Source: JAJYVT01 sp035534455 (GTDB lineage Bacteria > Actinomycetota > Acidimicrobiia > Acidimicrobiales > RAAP-2). Taken from it: DNA of 45,543 bases. A program made the position numbers and the translations under genes. The stretch's first letter is position 1. Every line of letters starts with the position of its first letter. The notes beneath the pieces were generated by a model. That model saw only the letters and a list, made by a program, of their open reading frames with translations, did not search any database and was not told the origin of the DNA. Positions 25,074 through 32,461 of this stretch are shown here, in pieces. Where the stretch lies: assembly GCA_035534455.1 (NCBI GenBank), contig DATLRV010000025.1, forward strand, positions 1-45,543. The letters run 5' to 3'.

Positions 25074-28000
25074 ATGCACCAGTGCGGAGCGTGCGGGGCG
25101 GAGAACCCGGAGTCCGCCCGGTTCTGCGGGGACTGCGGCGCTGCGCTCCAGGCCGTGTGCCCGGCGTGCGGTGCGCCCGCCGAGGCGGGCAAGCGGTTCT
25201 GCATGCACTGCGGCGCGGCGCTCTCGACAACCCCTGCACCGTCGAGGGCCGGTGCTCCGGACCCACCGTCCCGAGCGGCGGTCGCCGAGCGGCGGGTGTG
25301 CTCGGTCCTCTTCGCCGACCTCGTGGGCTTCACCCCGCTCTCCGAGCACCGGGACCCCGAGCAGGTGCGTGAGCTCCTGTCGCGCTACTTCGAGGTGTCG
25401 CGCCAGGTGATCACCAGGTACGGCGGGATCGTGGAGAAGTTCATCGGCGACGCGGTGATGGCCGTGTGGGGAACGCCGGCGGCGGACGAGGACGACACCG
25501 AACGGGCGGTGCGGGCCGCCCTCGAGCTCGTGGCGGCGGTGTCGGTGCTCGGCATGGAGGTCGACGCGCCCGGGCTTGCGGCGCGGGCCGGGGTGGTCAC
25601 CGGCGAGGTCGCCGTGACCATCGGGGCGACGGGCGAGGGCATGGTGGCCGGCGACGCCGTCAACACCGCCGCGCGGGTGCAGGCCGCGGCGGACGCGGGC
25701 ACCGTGCTCGTCGACGACGCGACGCGCCGGCTCACCGAGAAGTCGATCGCGTTCGCCGGCGCGGGCATCCACGAGCTCAAGGGGAAGGAGTCGCCCGAAC
25801 CGCTCCACCGGGCGTTGCGCGTCCTGTCGGGCGTCGGCGGCAGCCAGCGGGCCGACGGTCTCGAGGCGCCGTTCACCGGGCGCGACGTCGAGCTGCGGGC
25901 CCTGAAGGACCTCTTCCACGCCTCGGTCGAACGCCTCACCCCGCGCCTCGTGGTGGTCTCCGGGCCGGCCGGCGTCGGCAAGACGCGCCTCGGCTGGGAA
26001 TTCGAGAAGTACGTCGACGGCATCGCCGACACCGTGCTGTGGCACCGGGGCCGCTGCCTCTCCTACGGCGAAGGCGTCACCTTCTGGGCCCTCGCCGAGA
26101 TCGTCCGGCAACGCTTCGGGATCGCCGAGGAGGACCCCCAGGACGTCGCCGCCGCCCGGCTGCAGGAGGGACTCGTCCGCTACGTCGAGGACGCCGCCGA
26201 GCGCGAGTACGTCGGCGTGCGGCTCTCGCGCCTGTTGGGCGTGCCCTACGCGAGCGAGTCAAAGGTGGTCCTGTCCACCGAGGAGCTCTTCGCCGGCTGG
26301 CGCCTCTTCTTCGAGCGTCTCGCCAACATCGTGCCGGTCATCTTGCTCGTGGAGGACGCACACCACGCCGACGAGAGCCTCCTCGCCTTCTTCGAGCACC
26401 TCGTGGACTGGACGAGGGATCTCCCGATCTTCGTGGTGCTGTTCGCCCGGCCGGGCCGCGACGCGCTCGACGGCGGGTACGCGATGGGGCGGAACCGGTC
26501 CGCGCTCACGGTCGACCCGCTGGACGACACCTCCATGGCGACGCTCGTCGACTCCCTGGTGCCCGGCATGCCCGACGAGTCGCGGCGCGCGATCACCGCT
26601 CGCGCACAGGGCATCCCGCTCTTCGCGGTCGAGACCATCCGGACGCTCATCGACCGCGGGGTCGTCGAGCGCGACGGCGACAGCTACCGGCTCGCCGGAT
26701 CACTCGGGGACCTCACGGTGCCGGATTCGCTGCACGCCCTGCTCGCCGGCCGCCTGGACGCCCTCCCGCCCGAAGTCCGCGCGATCGCCGCCGACGCGAG
26801 CCTCGTCGGCACGAGCTTCCCCAAGGAGGCCGTCGTCGCCGTCTCGGGGAGGGACGAGGCATCCGTCGACGCGGCGCTCGCCGAGCTCGTCCGGCGCGAC
26901 GTGCTCCAGGTGTCGGCGGACAAGCTCTCGCCGGAGCGCGGCGCCTACCACTTCAGTCAGGAGATGCTCCGCCAGGTCGCGTACGAGACGCTCTCGAAGA
27001 AGGACCGCAAGACCGGCCACCTCGCGGTCGCGCGGCACCTGCGGAGCACCTTCGCGAACGACGGCGAGGAGATCGCCGACGCGGTCGCCCGGCACTACCT
27101 CGACGCGCTGGCGGCGGAGCCCGACGACGGCGACGCGGACGAGATCCGGGCCACCGCGCTCGGCTTCCTCGTCAGGGCTGCCGAACGCGCCGAGCAGGCG
27201 GGTGCGCTGGGTCGCGCCGCGGACGGCTTCGAGGCGGCAGCGTCGATCGCGCCGACCGAGCGAGCACCGGACCTCTTCGAACGTGCCTCCAAGGCGGCGT
27301 CCGACCACGGCGACGCGGCGCGGGCCGTCGCCCTCGCGGATGCCGCGATCGAGCGCTACGCCGCCCAGGACAACCCGCGCGGCATCGCCCGGAGCCGCGT
27401 GCTGAAGGCGGTCGCGCAGTCGGGGGTCACCCGCAACGAGGTGGAGCTCGAGGAGCTCACCGCGGCGCTCGACGTCCTCCGAGAGGACCCCGACGTCGAC
27501 ACGGTGCGGGCGCTGCGCGCCCTGGGGCAGCACTACACGTTCGCCGGCAACATCGCCGACGGGCTGCGCGTGATCACAGAAGGGCTGGTGCTCGGCCAGG
27601 CGCTCGGCCTCGGCGCCGACGAGCTGGCGCCGCTGTTCAGCTCGAAGGGCATCGCCGCCGCGTGGTCGAACCGGAGGGTCGAGGCGGTCGCGTACTTCGA
27701 GACCGCCGCGCAGCTCGCGGAGCGGGTCGGCGACTTCCGCCTGTTCGCGATCGCCCAGCTCAACCTGGCGGACGGGGTCGGGTCGACGGACCCCGCCGCC
27801 GCGGAGCGGGCTGCACGCTCGGCCAGCGAGCACGGCCGCAGGACGGGCGTCCGGCGGGTGCTCGGCACCGCGGTCACGAACCTGGCGGTCGCCCTCATGG
27901 AGCAGGGCAGGTGGGGGGAAGCCGACGCCGTGGTGCGCCGCGGGCTCGACGAGGACCGCCTCGACGATCCCGTCCTGCATTGGATGGCCGGGTTCGTCGC

Positions 28001-28595
28001 CGGCCTCCGCGGCGACGCCGTGGGCGCGGCGCACTCCCTGGACGCGCTGGGCGCCTGGGTGAGCGCCGACGTCCAGTCCCGGACGTCGAGCGACCTGCTC
28101 GCGGCGCTCGTCTGCGTGTGCGAGGGGGACCACGCCGGAGCGATCGAGCGGGCGCTCGCTGTGCTCGCCGCCCGGAGCGAGCTCGGGCTCAGCTTCGAAA
28201 CCCAGCGATGGGCGTGGCCGCTCGCCGCGCGCGCTGCGCGACGTCTGGGCCGCACCGATGTCCTCGGCGAGCTCGCCGCGATGATCGACGCGTCCCCCGT
28301 CGGGCACGTGCCGCCGGTGCTGCGCGCCGAACGGAAGCTGCTCGAAGCGCTGCGGGCCGCCGACGCCCGCGACCCCGGATCGAACGATCTGCTCGACGGG
28401 GCGCTCGGGGCCCTGCGCGAGGCCGGGAACCCCTACCACCTCGCCCACGCGCTCGCCGACGTCGCCGAGGTGCGCGCCCACCAGGGGGAGGACCCCGTCG
28501 CGCTCCTCGCGGAGGTGCACGAGATCGCGGCCGCCCTCGGTTGCCCGCCGCTCGAGGAGCGCGCACGGGCGATCGTGCCCGTCGCGAGCCGCTGA
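25074..28595 (+). CDS. Adenylate cyclase with zinc ribbons, AAA-type ATPase and TPR-like repeats
   Basis: 1173 residues in four parts. (a) Double zinc ribbon: C4, C7, C18, C21 and C29, C32, C43, C46. (b) Class III cyclase domain, about 72-245: metal Asp D82 (FADLVGFT) and D126 (FIGDAVMA), adenine-selecting pair K122 and D194, transition-state N197 and R201 (AVNTAARV); all catalytic positions are intact, so cAMP synthesis from ATP is expected. (c) ATPase, Walker A GPAGVGKT at 297-304. (d) A long C-terminal helical-repeat region. This architecture is common in actinobacteria and alphaproteobacteria and is thought to be a signal sensor; its input is unknown. Start ATG 25074; only a weak CATGCT lies 6 nt upstream. 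It occupies the place where parA lies before scpA in M. tuberculosis. Confidence 0.92.
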   Translation: MHQCGACGAENPESARFCGDCGAALQAVCPACGAPAEAGKRFCMHCGAALSTTPAPSRAGAPDPPSRAAVAERRVCSVLFADLVGFTPLSEHRDPEQVRELLSRYFEVSRQVITRYGGIVEKFIGDAVMAVWGTPAADEDDTERAVRAALELVAAVSVLGMEVDAPGLAARAGVVTGEVAVTIGATGEGMVAGDAVNTAARVQAAADAGTVLVDDATRRLTEKSIAFAGAGIHELKGKESPEPLHRALRVLSGVGGSQRADGLEAPFTGRDVELRALKDLFHASVERLTPRLVVVSGPAGVGKTRLGWEFEKYVDGIADTVLWHRGRCLSYGEGVTFWALAEIVRQRFGIAEEDPQDVAAARLQEGLVRYVEDAAEREYVGVRLSRLLGVPYASESKVVLSTEELFAGWRLFFERLANIVPVILLVEDAHHADESLLAFFEHLVDWTRDLPIFVVLFARPGRDALDGGYAMGRNRSALTVDPLDDTSMATLVDSLVPGMPDESRRAITARAQGIPLFAVETIRTLIDRGVVERDGDSYRLAGSLGDLTVPDSLHALLAGRLDALPPEVRAIAADASLVGTSFPKEAVVAVSGRDEASVDAALAELVRRDVLQVSADKLSPERGAYHFSQEMLRQVAYETLSKKDRKTGHLAVARHLRSTFANDGEEIADAVARHYLDALAAEPDDGDADEIRATALGFLVRAAERAEQAGALGRAADGFEAAASIAPTERAPDLFERASKAASDHGDAARAVALADAAIERYAAQDNPRGIARSRVLKAVAQSGVTRNEVELEELTAALDVLREDPDVDTVRALRALGQHYTFAGNIADGLRVITEGLVLGQALGLGADELAPLFSSKGIAAAWSNRRVEAVAYFETAAQLAERVGDFRLFAIAQLNLADGVGSTDPAAAERAARSASEHGRRTGVRRVLGTAVTNLAVALMEQGRWGEADAVVRRGLDEDRLDDPVLHWMAGFVAGLRGDAVGAAHSLDALGAWVSADVQSRTSSDLLAALVCVCEGDHAGAIERALAVLAARSELGLSFETQRWAWPLAARAARRLGRTDVLGELAAMIDASPVGHVPPVLRAERKLLEALRAADARDPGSNDLLDGALGALREAGNPYHLAHALADVAEVRAHQGEDPVALLAEVHEIAAALGCPPLEERARAIVPVASR

Positions 28596-28637
28596 CCAGC
28601 ACCCGCGACCATGCACCGGCGGCGCGGAGGCGGTTGG

Positions 28638-28643
28638 TAACGT
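28638..28643 (+). promoter_or_regulatory. -10 box for leaderless scpA mRNA
   Basis: TAACGT ends 7 nt before GTG 28651; no ribosome-binding site lies between. Confidence 0.5.
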
Positions 28644-28650
28644 CGATCGG

Positions 28651-29475
28651 GTGACCGCCGTCGCCACCCCGCCCGTGCACGCGCGCTCGGGACCCGCGCC
28701 CGAGGTCGTCACCCCCGTCTTCGTCGGGCCGATCGACCTGCTCGTCCACCTCGTGAGCACCCACGAGGTGGACGTCTTGGAGGTCCCGCTGGCGCCGGTC
28801 GTGGACGGCTTCGTCGCCGTGCTCCGCGAGCGTCCCGAGTCGGTCTCGCTCGACGCGCGCTCCCAGTTCCTCCTGATGGCGGCGATCCTCGTCGAGATCA
28901 AGTCGCAGCGCCTCCTCCCGGGCCCAGACGGCGTCGACGAGGACGAGGAGCTCGGGGGCTTCGAAGAGCGCGACCTGCTCTTGTCGCGCCTCCTCGAGTG
29001 CCGCGCGTACGCCGCGGCGGCCGACGCGTTCGTCGTGCTCTCGGAGCACGCGGCCCGGTCCGTCGCCCGGGAGGCCGGGCTCGACGATGGCTTCGTCGTC
29101 CACGCCCCCGACCTCCTCGAGGGGGTCACCGCCGACCGCCTCGCCCAGGCCTACCTCCGGGCCACCGCGGAGCGGCCCGCGCCGAGGGTCGACCTCTCCC
29201 ACGTGACCGTCGACACGGTCACCGTCTCCGAGACGGTCCAGGTGCTCGCCGGCATGCTGCCGGGGCGCGGGATGGTGTCGTTCCGCGACCTCACCGCGCA
29301 CCTCGTGACGCGCATCGAGGTCATCGTCCACTTCCTCGCCGTGCTCGAGCTCACCAAGCTCGGGAAGGTCGTGGTCGGCCAGGCGGAGCGGTTCGGGGAC
29401 CTCGAGATCGAGTGGGTGGGGGAGGACCACCCCCTGGTCGAGGCGCTCGTGGGCGCCGACGAGTACGAGGGCTGA
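28651..29475 (+). CDS. scpA: Segregation and condensation protein A
   Basis: 274 residues of the kleisin family. The N-terminal half includes FVGPIDLLVHLVSTHEVDVLEVPLAPVVDGFV, which binds the SMC neck. SQFLLMAAILVEIKSQRLLPGP is the typical second block, and the C-terminal winged helix (about 190-265) binds the SMC head. With Smc and ScpB it forms the condensin that compacts and separates chromosomes. The GTG 28651 start follows a -10-like TAACGT by 7 nt. It is the first gene of scpA-scpB-rluB and continues to the aromatic genes. Confidence 0.95.
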   Translation: MTAVATPPVHARSGPAPEVVTPVFVGPIDLLVHLVSTHEVDVLEVPLAPVVDGFVAVLRERPESVSLDARSQFLLMAAILVEIKSQRLLPGPDGVDEDEELGGFEERDLLLSRLLECRAYAAAADAFVVLSEHAARSVAREAGLDDGFVVHAPDLLEGVTADRLAQAYLRATAERPAPRVDLSHVTVDTVTVSETVQVLAGMLPGRGMVSFRDLTAHLVTRIEVIVHFLAVLELTKLGKVVVGQAERFGDLEIEWVGEDHPLVEALVGADEYEG

Positions 29476-29496
29476 CGCCGGCATGGAGCACGCAGG

Positions 29497-30072
29497 GTGA
29501 ACGACGAGGAGCTCGCGCGCGCCATCGAGGCGGTCGTCCTCGTCGCGGTGGAGCCGGTGGCCCCGGGGCTCCTCGCCGAGCTCGTCGAGGAGCCGGTCGA
29601 GCGCGTCGAGGCCGCCTGCGACCGGCTCGCCTCCGCCTATCGCGACGGCGGTCACGGGTTCGTCCTCGCCCGTGTGGCCGGCGGCTACCGCTACCAGACG
29701 CACCCGGACCTCGCGCCCTACGTCGAGCGCTTCGCCAACCGGGACGTGTCGCACCGCCTGTCGACCGCGGCCCTCGAGACCCTGGCCATCGTCGCCTACC
29801 GTCAGCCCGTCTCCCGGGCGCAGATCGCGTCGCTCCGCGGGGTCAACGCCGACGGGGTCGTCCGGCTGCTCGAGCAGCGGGGCTACATCGCGGCCGTGGG
29901 GCGGGCCGAAGGGCCTGGCCAGCCGATCCTCTACGGGACGACCGACCTGTTCTTGGAGCGCCTCGGGCTCGACAACGTGTCCCAGCTGCCACCGGTCGAG
30001 GACTTCCTGCCGGGGGTCGACGTCGCCGGCGAGCTCGAAGAGGGCCTGCGCCCGCGTGGCCCGGGAGCCTGA
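29497..30072 (+). CDS. scpB: Segregation and condensation protein B
   Basis: 191 residues with two winged-helix domains. The first spans about 4-80 (EELARAIEAVVLVAVEPV). The second includes STAALETLAIVAYRQPVSRAQIASLRGVNADGVV (88-121), diagnostic of ScpB. It dimerises and clamps ScpA in the condensin complex. Start GTG 29497, with AGG upstream, lies 21 nt after scpA. The 3' end overlaps rluB by 17 nt. Confidence 0.95.
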   Translation: MNDEELARAIEAVVLVAVEPVAPGLLAELVEEPVERVEAACDRLASAYRDGGHGFVLARVAGGYRYQTHPDLAPYVERFANRDVSHRLSTAALETLAIVAYRQPVSRAQIASLRGVNADGVVRLLEQRGYIAAVGRAEGPGQPILYGTTDLFLERLGLDNVSQLPPVEDFLPGVDVAGELEEGLRPRGPGA

Positions 30073-30931
30073 CCCCGGCGCCAGAAGCTCCCCGGAGGGC
30101 GAACGGCTCCAGAAGGTGCTCGCCCGCGTGGGGATCGGGAGCCGGCGGGTGTGCGACGAGCTGGTCGCAGCCGGCCGGGTCACCGTCAACGGGGCGAAGG
30201 CCGAGGTGGGCCAGCGCGTCGACTCCCGCCACGACCTGGTGGCCGTGGACGGGGTGCCCGTCCCGGTCGCACCCGACCTCGTCTACTACCTCGTGAACAA
30301 GCCTGCCGGGGTCGTGACGACGGCGTCGGACCCCGAGGGGCGCCGGACCGTCCTCGACCTGGTCCCCCCGGCGCCCAGGGTCTTCCCGGTCGGCCGGCTC
30401 GACTACGACACCGAGGGGCTCATCGTCCTCACGAACGACGGGGAGCTCGCCCACCGCCTCGCGCACCCCTCCCACGGCGTCGCCAAGGAGTACCTCGCCG
30501 AGGTCGAGGGCTCGCCGGGGCCGGGCGCACTCCGGCACCTGCGCGAGGGCGTCGAGCTCGACGACGGCCGGACGGCACCGGCGGTGATCGGACAGGTGGC
30601 GCCGGGCGCGTTGCGGGTCGTCGTCCACGAGGGGCGCAACCGCCAGGTCCGGCGGATGCTCGAGGCGGTCGGCCACCCGGTCCGCCGCCTCGTGCGCACC
30701 AGGATCGGTCCCGTCACCGACACGGCGCTGCGGCCCGGGCGGTGGCGGCCCCTCGACGCCGCAGAGGTCCGTGCCCTCTACGCCGAGAGCGCGGGCCGCG
30801 GTCCGGGCACCAGGAAGGGCCGCAGGAAGGGCACGGGCGCCGAGGGAGCCCCGGGTGGCGACCGGGCCTCCCGGCGACGGGCCGCCGCGGCGGATACGAG
30901 GTCTCCCGGCGGGGAGCGCACCGGCCGGTAG
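30056..30931 (+). CDS. rluB: rRNA pseudouridine synthase, RluB/RsuA family
   Basis: 291 residues. S4 domain at about 17-62 (RLQKVLARVGIGSRRVCDELVAAGRVTVNG), then the synthase domain with catalytic D116 in GRLDYDTEGLIVLTNDG and the GRNRQVRRML block. It modifies a uridine in 23S rRNA (RluB) or 16S rRNA (RsuA). Position after scpAB matches M. tuberculosis Rv1711. The C-terminal ~40 residues are Arg/Lys/Gly-rich and probably bind RNA. GTG 30056 is preferred because it lies just before the S4 domain and overlaps scpB. The TAG stop doubles as the first three bases of the aroH -10 box. Confidence 0.93.
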   Translation: MAREPDPGARSSPEGERLQKVLARVGIGSRRVCDELVAAGRVTVNGAKAEVGQRVDSRHDLVAVDGVPVPVAPDLVYYLVNKPAGVVTTASDPEGRRTVLDLVPPAPRVFPVGRLDYDTEGLIVLTNDGELAHRLAHPSHGVAKEYLAEVEGSPGPGALRHLREGVELDDGRTAPAVIGQVAPGALRVVVHEGRNRQVRRMLEAVGHPVRRLVRTRIGPVTDTALRPGRWRPLDAAEVRALYAESAGRGPGTRKGRRKGTGAEGAPGGDRASRRRAAAADTRSPGGERTGR

Positions 30932-30934
30932 CAT
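30929..30934 (+). promoter_or_regulatory. -10 box for aroH, overlapping the rluB stop
   Basis: TAGCAT ends 8 nt before ATG 30943; its TAG is the rluB stop codon. The aromatic cluster may therefore have its own transcription start. Confidence 0.45.
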
Positions 30935-30942
30935 TCGGCCCC

Positions 30943-31311
30943 ATGCCTGGGTCCGTACGCGCGCTGCGTGGCGCGACCACCGTCGCCGAGGACACCGAGG
31001 CGCAGGTCACCGAGCGGGTCCAAGAGCTGCTCGGTGCGGTCATGGCCCGCAACGGGCTCGAGCTCGACGACGTCATCAGCGTGATCTTCACGGCGACCGC
31101 CGACGTGGTCTCCATGTTCCCCGCGACCGCGGCCCGTGGCGTCGGCTTTGGCGCCGTGCCGCTGCTGTGCGCGTCCGAGATCCCGGTCCCAGGCTCGATG
31201 CCGCACTGCATCCGCGTGCTCCTGCACGTGACGACCGAGCGGCCCCCGGCGGATCTCCGCCACGTCTACCTGCACGGTGCGCAGGTGCTCCGCGATGACC
31301 TCCCCGTCTGA
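30943..31311 (+). CDS. aroH: Chorismate mutase, AroH class
   Basis: 122 residues; rearranges chorismate to prephenate. It aligns by eye to Bacillus subtilis AroH with all active-site residues kept: R9 (ALRGATTV), R65, C76, E79, R91 (CIRVLL) and Y109 (HVYLHGAQVLR). This trimeric fold differs from the common helical AroQ class. Start ATG 30943. The 3' end overlaps tyrA by 17 nt, so the enzymes making and using prephenate are co-translated. Confidence 0.95.
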   Translation: MPGSVRALRGATTVAEDTEAQVTERVQELLGAVMARNGLELDDVISVIFTATADVVSMFPATAARGVGFGAVPLLCASEIPVPGSMPHCIRVLLHVTTERPPADLRHVYLHGAQVLRDDLPV

Positions 31312-32461
31312 GCCTGCCTGCGCTCCAGTTGCCGGCGCTCCAGTTGCCGGCGCTCCCGTCGCCGACGCCCGGGGCAGCGGCAGCGGCGCGGCACCCGGCC
31401 GGGCGCTCGTCGTCGGGACGGGGCTGATCGGCGGGTCGCTCGGGCTGGCGTTGCGAGCCAGGGGCTGGGAGGTCCACGGGTACGACGCCGACCCCGCGCG
31501 CACCGACGTGGCGCTCGCCCAGGGCGCTCTCGACGACGCGGGTGACGACCTCGACGCCGAGGTCGCCTTCGTGGCGACGCCTGCGTCGGCGGTGTCGGGC
31601 GTCGCCCGGGCGCTCCTCGAGGACCCGGGCAGGCGCCCCGATCTGGTCGTGACCGACGTGAGCGGCGTGAAGGCCGCGGTGGTGGCCGCGGTCGGACACC
31701 CGCGTTTCGTGGGGGGACACCCGATGGCCGGCTCGGAGCAGGTCGGTCTCGACGGTGCCGACGCCGAGCTCTTCGTGGGGTCGCTGTGGGTCCTCACGAC
31801 GACGCCGGACACGGACCTCGCCGCCTTCTCGAAGGTGCGAGGGGTCGTCTCGTCGCTCGGCGCGGACGTCGTCGCGCTCAGCCCGTCGGACCACGACCGT
31901 CTCGTCGCCGTCGTCTCCCACGTGCCGCACCTCGTCGCCGCGACCCTCATGAACGCGGCCTCCGACGCCGCCGCGCAGGACGCGGTCCTCCTGCGCCTCG
32001 CCGCCGGCGGGTTCCGTGACATGACGCGGGTGGCCGCAGGCTCGCCGGGGATTTGGCCCGACGTGTGCGCGGAGAACTCGCCTGCGATCGCCGCCACGCT
32101 CGACCGGGTGATCGCGGACCTCGGCGCGATGCGCGACCGGGTGCTCGCGACCGACCGCGACGGGGTCTTCGGCGTGCTCGAGCGGGCGAGCCGCGCGCGC
32201 CGGCACCTCCCGGCGCGCGGCGCCCGGCCGGAGCGGCTCACCGAGGTGCGTGTCCCGGTGCCCGACCGGGAAGGGGTCCTGGCGGAGCTGACGAGCGTCG
32301 CCGGCGACCTCGGCATCAACATCTACGACATCGAGATCGCCCACTCGGCCGAGGGGCCGCGGGGGGTCCTCCTCCTCGTGGTGGACGCCGGCGACGCCGG
32401 CAAGCTGCGCGACGCGGTCGCGGCCCGCGGCTACCGGGCGACGGCGCAGGCCATCTCGTGA
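31295..32461 (+). CDS. tyrA: Prephenate dehydrogenase
   Basis: 388 residues; oxidises and decarboxylates prephenate toward tyrosine. The NAD site GTGLIGGSLG is at 41-50, followed by HGYDADP. GGHPMAGSEQVG and SHVPHLVAATL carry the conserved catalytic His residues. An ACT domain (about 308-388, VRVPVPDREGVLAELTSVAGDLGINIYDIEI) suggests tyrosine feedback control. ATG 31295 is chosen; the first ~35 residues are an Ala/Pro/Gly leader made of repeated APVAG coded by a 15-bp tandem repeat. The stop overlaps the next start as GTGA. Confidence 0.94.
   Translation: MTSPSEPACAPVAGAPVAGAPVADARGSGSGAAPGRALVVGTGLIGGSLGLALRARGWEVHGYDADPARTDVALAQGALDDAGDDLDAEVAFVATPASAVSGVARALLEDPGRRPDLVVTDVSGVKAAVVAAVGHPRFVGGHPMAGSEQVGLDGADAELFVGSLWVLTTTPDTDLAAFSKVRGVVSSLGADVVALSPSDHDRLVAVVSHVPHLVAATLMNAASDAAAQDAVLLRLAAGGFRDMTRVAAGSPGIWPDVCAENSPAIAATLDRVIADLGAMRDRVLATDRDGVFGVLERASRARRHLPARGARPERLTEVRVPVPDREGVLAELTSVAGDLGINIYDIEIAHSAEGPRGVLLLVVDAGDAGKLRDAVAARGYRATAQAIS
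31322..31366. repeat. 15-bp tandem repeat at the tyrA 5' end
   Basis: GCTCCAGTTGCCGGC occurs at 31322-31336 and 31337-31351, with a degenerate third copy to 31366. It encodes APVAG repeats in the N-terminal leader. Its codons (CCA, GTT) are unlike the rest of the gene. Confidence 0.85.

Noticed and set aside
24981..26111. Upstream extension of trpS by ~380 codons
   Set aside because: The extension is antisense to the zinc-ribbon/cyclase region; the canonical TrpS N-terminus begins at 24980.
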